Shown here piece after piece: positions 22,246 to 30,816 of a DNA stretch of 64,000 bases. Within the stretch, counting starts at the first letter, position 1. Each line of letters opens with the position of its first letter. Both the position numbers and the translations under genes were made by a program. The stretch lies in assembly GCF_000686045.1 (NCBI RefSeq), contig NZ_JMLV01000012.1:51060-115059 (forward strand), written 5' to 3'. The notes under the pieces are model-generated. The model was not told the origin of the DNA. It did not search any database and worked only from the letters and a program-made list of their open reading frames with translations. The stretch is from Fodinicurvata fenggangensis DSM 21160 (GTDB lineage: Bacteria; Pseudomonadota; Alphaproteobacteria; Kiloniellales; DSM-21159).

Positions 22246-22468
22246 GCGGCCGGGACTCCCCCTTGGCTGTGGGTGCGCCCCACCTATAGCCATAGACAGG
22301 CCGCTCCCGCAAGGATTTCTCCCTTGTCTTTCAAGGAGTCAGCCCGGACGCAAAAGCCCGTTGAAGCACCGCCACGCAGAGGCTTGACAGCCTCCACGCC
22401 CGTGACCATTATCCGCGCTCCCGACGCCGCACGCACCGGATACAGCCAGGGCGCGCAGCAGCTTTTGT

Positions 22469-22544
22469 GGGGCCGTAGCTCAGTTGGGAGAGCGCAGCAA
22501 TCGCACTGCTGAGGTCAGGGGTTCGACTCCCCTCGGCTCCACCA
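22469..22544 (+). tRNA. tRNA-Ala (anticodon CGC)
   Basis: A 76-nt cloverleaf with CCA encoded. The acceptor stem is GGGGCCG/CGGCTCC with the G3:U70 wobble that identifies alanine tRNAs. The D-stem is GCTC/GAGC and the anticodon stem CAGCA/TGCTG around loop ATCGCAC, giving anticodon CGC. The T-stem AGGGG/CCCCT encloses TTCGACT. An accessory island begins just downstream. Confidence 0.95.
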
Positions 22545-22575
22545 ATTTTCAAAATGTCCAACCCGAAGACATAGG

Positions 22576-22647
22576 GGCTCTTCCCCATTAACGGGGGATG
22601 GGCATTCATGAGACCCGGTTTATTACACCGTTTCAGCCGCAGAGGGC
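22576..22647 (+). repeat. 72-bp direct repeat, copy A (31 bp after tRNA-Ala)
   Basis: Matches 62705-62776 at 69 of 72 positions in the same orientation. It contains two small inverted repeats (CCCAT/ATGGG and CGGT/ACCG). Both copies lie just downstream of a tRNA gene. Here the repeat overlaps the last codons of the small membrane-protein ORF ending at 22623. Confidence 0.9.
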
Positions 22648-22838
22648 GAGCACCCTACCTGCCGCTTGGCGGTCTCTAGCACATCGTATTCCTTGCTGTG
22701 CTCCGTTTCGATAATTTGAAACTCATTCGAGTCCGGGTCCGGCGGAACTCGGCTAAGAGTCGAGACAAGCCAAAGCAGCGCGGCGAGAAGGCCGAAACCA
22801 ACTGCCAACCAAGTTAAGACAATTTCAATCAGGACAAT
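22623..22838 (-). CDS. Small single-pass membrane protein of the island (start uncertain)
   Basis: About 68-72 residues with one N-terminal membrane helix (VLTWLAVGFGLLAALLWLVS) and a polar tail. It follows the 190-residue membrane protein within about 10 bp on the same strand. No ATG lies at the expected place. A purine-rich GAGGGGGG site precedes the helix, so an unusual start codon (ATT, CTG or TTG near 22838-22808) must be assumed. The last codons fall inside the 72-bp repeat. No family recognised. Confidence 0.42.
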   Translation of the reverse strand: MVLIEIVLTWLAVGFGLLAALLWLVSTLSRVPPDPDSNEFQIIETEHSKEYDVLETAKRQVGCSPSAAETV

Positions 22839-22849
22839 CCCACCCCCCT

Positions 22850-23422
22850 CTATGAAAGTCCCCGGAACCGGCCATACACGTCCAGCAACCCAACCACGAA
22901 CAGTGCGTAAGATGCGATCCCCAGCGCGATGCAAAGGAGGTTCATCCAGAAACCGGCCTTCCGCGCCGCGCCATGCTCGCTCGCGTAGAGCCACTGGGTA
23001 AGATAGACCGCCCCGGACACGACTGCGATAGCCAAGACCCCAAGAGCGAACCACAAAAGGGAAACAGCGAACCCCGAGACCAACCCAACCCGAAACTGCG
23101 CCAAGTGACCAATGAAGGCCAAAAGCGCGACGGAAGCGCCACCGTTCAGGAGAAAGGACGACTTGATTGCCTCTTGTCCCGACATAATGACCGAGCGGAA
23201 CATCTCCAGCCGGTTGTTCTCGGTTGCTCTATAGTGTTCAAGATTCGACTGGAGTTGGGCACGGTACTGCTCAAGCTGAAACTCGGTCGGCTCCTGCTCA
23301 GGAGAGGCCAAGACCTCATCGAGATACGCAATCAGATTATCGACCTTAATCTCAGTGGTACCCTTCTCCCTCGCGTCCTCGACAATCTTCTTCAACTCGG
23401 TCGCAAAGCTCTTGACGCTCAT
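22850..23422 (-). CDS. Membrane protein with N-terminal coiled coil, unknown family
   Basis: A 190-residue protein. Residues 1-85 are charged and helical, probably a coiled coil (ELKKIVEDAREKG..., EFQLEQYRAQLQSNLEHYR). They are followed by about three membrane segments (about 92-112, 117-143, 158-182). This layout resembles small membrane effectors or sensors that accompany defence genes, but no named domain is recognised. It diverges from the OLD-type nuclease gene at 23566, with a 143-bp gap, and belongs to the same lower-GC island. Confidence 0.68.
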   Translation of the reverse strand: MSVKSFATELKKIVEDAREKGTTEIKVDNLIAYLDEVLASPEQEPTEFQLEQYRAQLQSNLEHYRATENNRLEMFRSVIMSGQEAIKSSFLLNGGASVALLAFIGHLAQFRVGLVSGFAVSLLWFALGVLAIAVVSGAVYLTQWLYASEHGAARKAGFWMNLLCIALGIASYALFVVGLLDVYGRFRGLS

Positions 23423-23565
23423 ACTCCCTCCCTCGACTGTGGACTCTGCCCGACTTTACCAGATCATTTCTCTCGGAGTGCCCATACTCCACCTCAAGGC
23501 CCTTCAACAACTTTCGGTGGATGTGATACACTGCTTTCTCAGCCTAATCGCTGAGGGGGCGAGAG

Positions 23566-25569
23566 ATGAAGCTAGAAAAGGTGATCTTGGAGGGATTCCG
23601 CGGGTACCATGAACGTACGGAGATTAGCGTTTCCGCGCTCACCGCACTGATCGGGGAGAACGACGTCGGAAAATCCAGTGTCCTCGAAGCGCTAGATGCC
23701 TTCTTTAACGACGTAGTGGACGCGCAGGACGTAAACACCCGAACGGCCGGCGGCAAATTTACGGTAGGATGTATTTTTTGGGACCTGCCGGACCAGATCA
23801 ATCTCGACGCCCAATCACAAACAACGCTCCAAGACGAGTACTTGCTCAACGATTCCGGCAAGCTCGAAATTTACAAAGTTTGGCGGACGACGGCGATAAA
23901 AGCCGAAGTGGAGCGCATCTACGCGCGGGCTAACGCTCCAGCACACGAAGTGGGTAAGGACCTCCTCTTCAAGAAAAGAGACGAGCTCAAGGAGATCGTC
24001 GAGGCGCACGATCTCCAGGCGAATAAACGGAAGAACCCGGACATGCGCCAAGCCATCTACCGTCACTTAGAAGCAGCCGGCGAACTCAAACTACAGCCCC
24101 GTGAAGTTGAGCTAGACCGACCAAAGGACAAGGGTGACGATTTTCAGGACGCTCGGAAAATCTGGAAAAAGCTCAATGACCGGCACCTCCCAGTCTATTC
24201 AATCTTTAAGGCGGATCAGGTGCGAGGGGACAAAGAAACCGCCGTTCGATCCCCACTCGACGCGACGTTGAAGGCTGCCATCAAGGAACTGGAAGAGCAA
24301 CTTTCAGCTATAACAGAACAAGTCCAGAAACAGGTGAAAGAAACAACCGACCGGACGCTAGAGCGACTAAAAAGAGACTACCCAGAAATAGCGCAGAGCT
24401 TAGTTCCCGATTACAAGCCTCCCTCATGGTCAAAGGCATTCGACTTAGACGTGCTCCGAGGAGACGATGACGTGCCCCTGAACAAAAGGGGGACCGGGGT
24501 TCGCCGCCTCGTGGTACTGGCATTCTTCCAAGCCGAGGCAGAGAAGAAGCGCCAAGAACGTGCGGAGGGTGTTATCCAACCGCCGATAATCTACGCAATC
24601 GAGGAGCCGGAAACCTCACAACATCCGAATTTCCAGCGCAGCATCATAGAGGCCTTCAACTCTTTAGCCGAGGCGGGTGACCAAGTCCTACTAACAACTC
24701 ACGTTCCGGGCCTTGCGGAATTACTGCCCATCGACTCAATCCGCTTCATTGATCGACCTCCGGGAGCTTCCACCCCGCGGGTCCGAAGCGGCACAGAGGA
24801 CAGGGACGTACTATTAGAAGCCGCAACGAGCCTCGGTGTGCTGCCGAGCGCGATCCCCAGCGAGAACGCGCAGGTCGCCGTTTGGGTCGAAGGCGATTCG
24901 GATGTGTGGGTGCTGGAGACCATCGCCAGCAAGCTAGACCAAGCTGGAGCAGTGCCAGAACCGCTCGAAACGAGTCGTATTTTCTTCGTGTTCGGTGGGG
25001 GCGGAGACCAGCTGAAATCCATCGTGAACGGTGAGTACCTCGACGCGCTCGGACTGCCGCAGTTCTACCTGCGCGACTCAGACAAGGAGGCACCCGACCA
25101 TCCGGGCAAGGCAATCCCCGCAGAGGTAGCGGAACGCGTCAGGAAGTGGGACGAGGACGGGGAGGGTCTGCCTATCGCGGTCGTGATGACGCGGAAGCGC
25201 GAGATCGAAAACTACCTAGATCTAGCCGCTATCGATCGCGTATGCGGGACTCCCGTCGATATCGAGACGCGACTCCCCGGACTCGACCTCGATTTCGGGA
25301 AGATTTCTGAGCGTGACACCGATTTCTGGCAGGAACTGTCGAGAGCGAAGACCGAGCTAGGATTTCATTTTCCCGCCGAGGTTCGGCGCGGCGTCACCTT
25401 AAAGCACAACAGGCCTAAACACGTGATCTGCGGCCTCCTACTCAAGGAAACGACGCTAGACGAACTGCGAGAACGCTGCGCTTCAACCGACCCGGAAGAC
25501 GCAGAACGAAGCGAAGTCGAAGATTGGTTTCACGGAATAGCGCAGTTGGTTCGGGCAAGCCAAGGCTAG
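23566..25569 (+). CDS. OLD family ATP-dependent endonuclease (ABC ATPase plus TOPRIM)
   Basis: The 667-residue product has an N-terminal ABC/SMC-type ATPase with Walker A GENDVGKS (30-37), a helical insert (about 110-330), Walker B IIYAIEEPETSQHP (about 342-355) and a switch His in LLTTHVPG. It is followed by a TOPRIM nuclease domain with VEGDSDVWVLE (about 438), a DxD-type FYLRDSDKE (about 498) and RKREIENYL (about 543). This is the architecture of P2 Old/GajA-like nucleases, often phage-defence proteins. No UvrD-like helicase follows, so it is not a complete Gabija pair. Codon use differs from the flanks (many CTA and AGA codons), which suggests transfer. Confidence 0.85.
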   Translation: MKLEKVILEGFRGYHERTEISVSALTALIGENDVGKSSVLEALDAFFNDVVDAQDVNTRTAGGKFTVGCIFWDLPDQINLDAQSQTTLQDEYLLNDSGKLEIYKVWRTTAIKAEVERIYARANAPAHEVGKDLLFKKRDELKEIVEAHDLQANKRKNPDMRQAIYRHLEAAGELKLQPREVELDRPKDKGDDFQDARKIWKKLNDRHLPVYSIFKADQVRGDKETAVRSPLDATLKAAIKELEEQLSAITEQVQKQVKETTDRTLERLKRDYPEIAQSLVPDYKPPSWSKAFDLDVLRGDDDVPLNKRGTGVRRLVVLAFFQAEAEKKRQERAEGVIQPPIIYAIEEPETSQHPNFQRSIIEAFNSLAEAGDQVLLTTHVPGLAELLPIDSIRFIDRPPGASTPRVRSGTEDRDVLLEAATSLGVLPSAIPSENAQVAVWVEGDSDVWVLETIASKLDQAGAVPEPLETSRIFFVFGGGGDQLKSIVNGEYLDALGLPQFYLRDSDKEAPDHPGKAIPAEVAERVRKWDEDGEGLPIAVVMTRKREIENYLDLAAIDRVCGTPVDIETRLPGLDLDFGKISERDTDFWQELSRAKTELGFHFPAEVRRGVTLKHNRPKHVICGLLLKETTLDELRERCASTDPEDAERSEVEDWFHGIAQLVRASQG

Positions 25570-25912
25570 TGCGTTTTCCGATAACAGCTGCAATGACCGG
25601 AAAGTATCCTGCTCTGCAAATCCCCTGGTGGCATAGCGCAACCCATCGGCAGGTCAATCTATTCCCAAAGACGCGCACTGTACTTACACCAGAAGATTGA
25701 CACTTTTCGTCCAACTTCAGTCTTTGCAGAAGAAACAGACATAGGTGTGTTGAACGATTAGACTGCCAAAAATCCGACCCCCATTAATCACTCCTTAAAA
25801 CTTTTTCGGCAGGCTTATGAGCATGGAAGCTGTTTTCCGTCCCTAGCATCTGCTTCCTTTTCTGCCCAGAGAGCCGCGCTGCCCCGCGCGGCTCTCGCCT
25901 TTTGGGACCCTG
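25570..25912. other. Intergenic region at the right edge of the island
   Basis: 343 bp without a credible ORF. It is AT-richer than the flanks up to about 25830 and ends in the strong hairpin at 25869. No copy of the tRNA-Ala 3' end, nor of the 72-bp repeat, was found here, so the right boundary of the island is undefined. Confidence 0.6.
25869..25903 (+). terminator. Strong hairpin terminator on the + strand
   Basis: An 11-bp perfect stem (25869-25879 with 25886-25896), six-base loop, then GCC and four Ts (25900-25903) on the plus strand. On the minus strand the hairpin is followed by an A-rich stretch, so it does not fit as a terminator of tadA. It may end the OLD gene transcript 300 bp upstream, or a short unannotated + strand RNA. 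Confidence 0.7.
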
Positions 25913-26371
25913 TCATTGCTGCTGGTCGCGCGCCTGGGCCGCCCGGCGTTCGCGGAAGAAATCCCTCAACAGATCGCCGCAGGCCTGTTCCTGAACGCCG
26001 CCCACCACCTGGGGCTGGTGATGGCAGGTCGGTTGCTGGAAGATCCGCGCGCCGTGATCGACACCGCCCCCCTTGGGGTCATAGGCCCCGAAATAGAGCC
26101 GCCGGATGCGCGCGAAGGCAATCGCCTGAGCGCACATGGCACAGGGCTCCAGCGTGACATAGAGGTCGCAATCGGCCAGCCGCGCACTGCCCGACGCAGC
26201 CGCCGCCGCACGCAGGGCCAGCAGTTCGGCATGTGCGGTGGGGTCGTCATCGCACTCCACCCGGTTGTGCGCACCTGCCAGGATGGTCCCGTCGGGCGCG
26301 ACCACCACGGCGCCCACGGGGACCTCGCCGGCCCGCGCACCGCGGGCGGCTTCATCCAGCGCTTTCTTCAT
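25913..26371 (-). CDS. tadA: tRNA-specific adenosine deaminase
   Basis: Makes inosine-34 in tRNA-Arg(ACG). The product of about 152 residues has the cytidine-deaminase zinc site: His/Glu in TAHAELLALR and the two cysteines of EPCAMCAQA. Start at 26371 begins directly before the conserved helix preceding EVPVGAVVV and has an AGGGA site; an ATG seven codons upstream (26392) is an alternative. Divergent from the DUF3775 gene. Confidence 0.92.
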   Translation of the reverse strand: MKKALDEAARGARAGEVPVGAVVVAPDGTILAGAHNRVECDDDPTAHAELLALRAAAAASGSARLADCDLYVTLEPCAMCAQAIAFARIRRLYFGAYDPKGGGVDHGARIFQQPTCHHQPQVVGGVQEQACGDLLRDFFRERRAAQARDQQQ

Positions 26372-26531
26372 GTAGTCCCTGCGCGCTATCATGGCCGCCC
26401 GGATCCTGTCTTGCTGGCTGTCACGGCTTTCAGACAAGCGTCGCGATTGCACCAGGTCAAGGATCAAGGTAAGGGTGCAAGGACTGCGTGAACAGGCCGA
26501 ACATGGCAGCCCAAGGAACGGAGGCTCAAGG

Positions 26532-26954
26532 ATGCTGCAGATTGATCCCGACAAGGTTTGCTACATCATCGCGCGGTTCCACGAGTTCGAGGAGGAAGAC
26601 CTCATCGACGACCCCGATAGCCTTGAGACTGACGACGAGTTCGACCTGGACCACGAAGAAGCCTTCGACGAGCTGGACGGGCATGACGACAACGATCCCC
26701 TGGGCGAAGAGCTTGCGGGCTACATCTCCGCGCTGCCCGAAGACGAGCAGATCGAGTTGATCGCGCTGACCTGGGTCGGGCGCGGCGACTACGGACCCGA
26801 GGAGTGGTCCGATGTGATCGAAGCTGCAGCCGACCGTTTCAATCTGCGCACGGCGTATTATCTTCTGGGCATGCCCCAGCTGGCAGACTACCTGGAGGAG
26901 GGCCTGGCGGCCTTCGGCCTGTCCTGCGGGGATTACGAGGAGAACCGGATCTGA
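26532..26954 (+). CDS. DUF3775 domain protein
   Basis: A 140-residue, very acidic protein (long Asp/Glu-rich stretch at about 18-60). Its conserved C-terminal part reads LPEDEQIELIALTWVGRGDY and continues through RTAYYLLGMPQLADYLEEGL, matching the DUF3775 family common in alphaproteobacteria. A GGAGG site precedes the ATG. Function unknown. It lies between tadA (divergent) and the pseudouridine synthase gene. Confidence 0.8.
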   Translation: MLQIDPDKVCYIIARFHEFEEEDLIDDPDSLETDDEFDLDHEEAFDELDGHDDNDPLGEELAGYISALPEDEQIELIALTWVGRGDYGPEEWSDVIEAAADRFNLRTAYYLLGMPQLADYLEEGLAAFGLSCGDYEENRI

Positions 26955-27015
26955 CGCCACAGCGCCAGCGCCTTTTGAACGCGCCAGCGCCTTCTAGAAC
27001 ACGACAAGTGAGATC

Positions 27016-27873
27016 ATGACAGAATCCCAGAGCGCCCCCGAGGGTGAGCGCATCGCCAAACTGATTGCGCGTGCCGGCGTCTGTTCGCGCCGCGAGGCCG
27101 AAACCCTGGTCACCCAGGGACGTGTCGCCGTGGACGGAGAGACCCTGGAGACACCGGCGGTGCGGGTGCGTCCCGGCCAGCGCGTCACCATCGATGGAGA
27201 GCTGCTGCCCGCCGTCGAGCACACGCGCCTCTGGCGGCTTCACAAACCCCGCGGCATCCTGACCACGGCGCAGGACCCGGAGGGACGGCAGACCATCTAT
27301 GACGGCCTGCCCGCCGACCTGCCCCGCGTCATGCCCGTGGGGCGGCTGGACCTGACCTCCGAGGGGCTGTTGCTGCTGACCAACGACGGCGGCCTGAAGC
27401 GGCAGCTGGAGCTGCCGGCGACCGGCTGGCTGCGGCGCTATCGCGTGCGTGTCTTCGGCAGCGTCAACGAACGCGACCTGGCCAGCCTGGCCGACGGCCT
27501 GACGGTGGACGGCGTTTCCTACGGCCCCGTTCAGGCCAGGCTGGATTCCACGCGCGGGCGCAATTCCTGGCTGACCTTCGCCTTGCGCGAAGGCAAGAAC
27601 CGCGAGATCCGCAAGCTGTGCGAACACCTGGGCTACCAGGTCAATCGCCTGATCCGCGTTGCCTATGGCCCCTTCCAGCTGGGCAACCTGAAGGAAGGGC
27701 ATGTCGAGGAGGTTCAAACCAAAATCCTGCGCGAGCAGTTGGGCAACCGCCTGCCACAACAGCCGGAAAAGACGGGCCGTCCGGGACGCACGAAGCAGCC
27801 TGTGCGGGAGAAGCCCGCTGCGCGCCCCGAGCGTGCACCAGGCGGCAGGAACAGGCGCACGACGAAGCCATGA
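27016..27873 (+). CDS. rluB: RsuA/RluB/RluE-family rRNA pseudouridine synthase
   Basis: Isomerises a uridine in ribosomal RNA. The 285-residue product has an N-terminal S4 RNA-binding domain (about 13-60, RIAKLIARAGVCSRREAE), then the catalytic domain with the nucleophile Asp in GRLDLTSEGLLLLTNDG and GKNREIRKLCEHLGY. The C-terminal tail is basic and low-complexity (about 245-285), as in RluB. Stop overlaps the rsmD start (ATGA), so the two are translationally coupled. RluB versus a close paralogue cannot be fully resolved. Confidence 0.88.
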   Translation: MTESQSAPEGERIAKLIARAGVCSRREAETLVTQGRVAVDGETLETPAVRVRPGQRVTIDGELLPAVEHTRLWRLHKPRGILTTAQDPEGRQTIYDGLPADLPRVMPVGRLDLTSEGLLLLTNDGGLKRQLELPATGWLRRYRVRVFGSVNERDLASLADGLTVDGVSYGPVQARLDSTRGRNSWLTFALREGKNREIRKLCEHLGYQVNRLIRVAYGPFQLGNLKEGHVEEVQTKILREQLGNRLPQQPEKTGRPGRTKQPVREKPAARPERAPGGRNRRTTKP

Positions 27874-28442
27874 GGATCGTTGCCGGACAGCTCCGCGGTC
27901 GGACCCTGGAAACCGCGAAGGGGCATGCCGTACGCCCAACCAGCGACCGCACCCGCGAAGCCCTCTTTTCGATCCTGGAAAGCGGCAGCCTGCGTGAAGG
28001 CCACAACCTGGTGCGGGGGGCTTCCGTCCTGGACGCCTTTGCCGGCACGGGCGCCCTGGGGCTGGAGGCCCTGTCCCGCGGCGCTGCCGAATGCATGTTC
28101 CTGGACAAGAACCGCGACAGCCTGGCCCTGCTGCGCCGGAACATTGCGAATCTTGGCCTGACAGCCTCCTGCCAGCTGCGCGAAGGCGATGCCCTGCACC
28201 CGCCCACCGCACGGCATGCCTGCGGCCTTGTCTTCCTGGACCCGCCCTATGGCAAGGGACTGCTGGCCCCCGCCATCGAAGCCTTGCGCACGAGCGGCTG
28301 GATCGATGGCGACAGCCTGGTGGTCGCGGAAACCGACGGCAAGCACCCGGAAGCCTTGCCCGACGGCCTGCAGGTGCTCGACCGGCGCCGCTACGGCAAG
28401 GCGGGACTTGTCTTTGCTATCCTTGGCGATGAGCCAGCTTGA
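27870..28442 (+). CDS. rsmD: 16S rRNA (guanine966-N2)-methyltransferase
   Basis: Methylates G966 of 16S rRNA. The 190-residue product has the N-terminal MRIVAGQLRGRTL and RPTSDRTREALFSIL motifs, the SAM site LDAFAGTGALGLEALSRGA, and the N6-methylase-type catalytic motif LDPPYGKG. The start overlaps the preceding gene by 4 bp. Confidence 0.94.
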   Translation: MRIVAGQLRGRTLETAKGHAVRPTSDRTREALFSILESGSLREGHNLVRGASVLDAFAGTGALGLEALSRGAAECMFLDKNRDSLALLRRNIANLGLTASCQLREGDALHPPTARHACGLVFLDPPYGKGLLAPAIEALRTSGWIDGDSLVVAETDGKHPEALPDGLQVLDRRRYGKAGLVFAILGDEPA

Positions 28443-28520
28443 CCGCGGGGGCCGTCGACCTAACTCCAGTTCCGGTTGATGCCAGCAGCACTGCCCAAGC
28501 CGAACCGTCCGAGAGCCGTC

Positions 28521-30785
28521 ATGCCCCTTGCCACCAGACTTCTTGCCCCCCTGCTGATCCTGCTGCTTGCCGGCGGCTGCAACGCGCTCTGGCCGGACGA
28601 GCGGACGACCGAGGACAGGCTCTCCGTCTTTCCGACGGAGGACCTGCCCTTGAAGCAGCAGGTCAGCCTGCGCTGGAACGACCACCAGGTTCCCTATATC
28701 GAGGCCGGCAACAATCATGACCTGGCCTTCACCCTGGGCCTGGTCCATGCCCATCTGCGCGGCGCACAGCTCTCCCTGCTGCGTCATGTCTCCAGCGGCC
28801 GGCTGGCCGAAATCGCCGGCCCACCGGCCACGGAGATCGATCATGCCCTGCGCATCCTGGATTTCGGATATGCCACCGAGGAAATCGAGGCCGACCTGCC
28901 GCAGGAAACCCGCAGTTGGGTCCAGGCCTTCGTCGATGGCCTGAATCACTACCAGGCGCAGCGCCAGGAGCCGCCGCCCGAGTATGGCCTGGCCGGCCTG
29001 GAAAGCGAGCCCTGGACGGTTCGCGACGTGCTGCGCATCGGCCGCCTGGCCGGGTCGGATGTGAACTGGCTGGTCTATTTCTCCCTGCTGGCCGAACGCG
29101 GCGATCCGGAATTCCAGCGTCTCTGGAATCGCGCACTCGAGGCCGGGCAGAACGGCACCGTCTCTTTCCGCGAAGGCTCACAACAGCAGGCCCTGTCCGA
29201 CTTCCTGGGCGGTCTCAGCCGTTCGGGCAGCAACACCGTGGTGGTGGCGCCCGAGCGCAGCGCCAGCGGTGGCGCCCTGATCGCCAGCGACCCCCATCTG
29301 GGCCTCAATCTGCCCAACCTGTGGATACTGGCCGGCCTGAAATCTCCCGACTATCATGCCGTCGGCCTGATGGTGCCGGGCCTGCCCTTCGTCGCCGTGG
29401 GACGCAATCCCGAGATGGCCTGGGGCGGCACGCATATGCGGGCGGCCAGCAGCGACCTCTACGATGTCTCGGACCTGCCCGCCGACGAGATAGACGTCCG
29501 GCAAACCGATATTTCCGTGCGCTTCTGGTTCGACGAGACCCGCCAGGTCCGCCGCACGCCCCACGGGCCGATCATCACCGATGCCGAAATCCTGCCCAAC
29601 GGCGCGAACGAGACCCTGGCGCTGCGCTGGGTGGGACATGAACCCAGCAACGAGCTGACGGCGTTTCTGCGTGCCAACCGCGCCACAACGCCGGAGGAAT
29701 TCCGCGCGGCGCTGGAAAGCTTCGCGCTTTCGCCCCAGAACATGCTGATCGCCGACCGGGCCGGCAACATCGGCCACATCATGGCCACCTTCCAGCCCAT
29801 CCGGGAGGTCTTCCCGCCGCCCAACCTGGTGCTCGATCCCGAAGATCCGGACACCCACTGGCAGGGGCTTCACCGCACCTCGGACCTGCCGTTCCTCCTG
29901 AATCCCGAAAAGGGCTTCCTTGCCTCCGCCAACAACCGCCCCACGGACGCCGGTCCCGAAATGGGGTACTTCTTCAGTCCGGACGAGCGCGTAGACCGCC
30001 TGCAGCAGTTTGTGGGCGAGCGGCGCGACATCACGCTGGATGACCTGGCCGAGCTGCAGCGCGACACCCGTTCCCTGGGGGCCGAGACCCTGTCGAACTA
30101 TCTGCTGGGATCCATCCGTAGTGCCGGACTTTTCGAGGAGCACGCGGATTTTCTGGCCCCACTGGAGGATTGGAATGGCGACTACGCGGCCGAAGCGCGG
30201 GCCCCCGTCGTCTTCGAAAGCCTGCTCTACCACCTCTGGCCAGGAATCCAGGGCGTGGACAAGGAAAGCGACCTGGCCGACGCCGTCAACGGCTGGAACT
30301 ACATTCTGGCCTACCTGGAAGAGGACCTGGCCGCCCTCTCGCCCGAAGCGCGCACGACGGCCCTGTCCGAAAGCCTGCAGGCCGCACGGGAGGATGCCGA
30401 AGCCTATCCGAGCTGGGGCGATCTGCACCGCCTGAAGGCCGCGCACAGCCTGGCCAACCTGCCGGTGATCGGGGGTTTCTTCGAGTATGGCGACTACCCC
30501 GTGGGCGGATCGCGCGAAACGGTCATGAAGACGGCCCACGACCTGGTCAACGCGCGCCACGCGGCGCGCTACGGATCGCAGGCCAGGCATCTGTCCGACC
30601 TGTCGGATCCGGACGAGAACTACTTCGTGCTCTTCGGCGGGAACGACGGCTGGCTTGGCAGCGCGAACTTCATGGACCAGGTGCCGCTCTGGCGACAGGG
30701 GGACTACATCCGCATGCCCTTGACCCGCGAAAGGATTGTCGAGGACTTCCCGCGCCGGATGCAACTCCGGGCGGGTGATGGATGA
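28521..30785 (+). CDS. Penicillin acylase family protein, predicted lipoprotein
   Basis: Ntn-hydrolase that cleaves amide bonds (beta-lactam side chains, acyl-homoserine lactones or N-acyl amino acids). Product 754 residues from the ATG at 28521. It has a signal segment and lipobox LAGGC (Cys at residue 20), an alpha-chain region, and the autocatalytic site where Ser237 in SRSGSNTVV would become the beta-chain N-terminal nucleophile. Beta-chain motifs such as ASDPHLGLNLPNLW and GRNPEMAWGGTH follow. Upstream in-frame starts (28476 TTG, 28479 ATG) are less likely because of the signal peptide. Substrate unknown; a GH3-type enzyme follows by 31 bp. Confidence 0.87.
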   Translation: MPLATRLLAPLLILLLAGGCNALWPDERTTEDRLSVFPTEDLPLKQQVSLRWNDHQVPYIEAGNNHDLAFTLGLVHAHLRGAQLSLLRHVSSGRLAEIAGPPATEIDHALRILDFGYATEEIEADLPQETRSWVQAFVDGLNHYQAQRQEPPPEYGLAGLESEPWTVRDVLRIGRLAGSDVNWLVYFSLLAERGDPEFQRLWNRALEAGQNGTVSFREGSQQQALSDFLGGLSRSGSNTVVVAPERSASGGALIASDPHLGLNLPNLWILAGLKSPDYHAVGLMVPGLPFVAVGRNPEMAWGGTHMRAASSDLYDVSDLPADEIDVRQTDISVRFWFDETRQVRRTPHGPIITDAEILPNGANETLALRWVGHEPSNELTAFLRANRATTPEEFRAALESFALSPQNMLIADRAGNIGHIMATFQPIREVFPPPNLVLDPEDPDTHWQGLHRTSDLPFLLNPEKGFLASANNRPTDAGPEMGYFFSPDERVDRLQQFVGERRDITLDDLAELQRDTRSLGAETLSNYLLGSIRSAGLFEEHADFLAPLEDWNGDYAAEARAPVVFESLLYHLWPGIQGVDKESDLADAVNGWNYILAYLEEDLAALSPEARTTALSESLQAAREDAEAYPSWGDLHRLKAAHSLANLPVIGGFFEYGDYPVGGSRETVMKTAHDLVNARHAARYGSQARHLSDLSDPDENYFVLFGGNDGWLGSANFMDQVPLWRQGDYIRMPLTRERIVEDFPRRMQLRAGDG

Positions 30786-30816
30786 TTGCCCGTCCGCTGC
30801 CGTGCTAGGGTGAACC

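Noticed and set aside
22409..22609. ORF reading antisense through tRNA-Ala
   Set aside because: Typical spurious protein made from a tRNA gene in reverse.
25570..25900. Right attachment site of the island (duplicated tRNA-Ala 3' end or 72-bp repeat)
   Set aside because: No match by eye to the tRNA T-arm/acceptor end or to the repeat.
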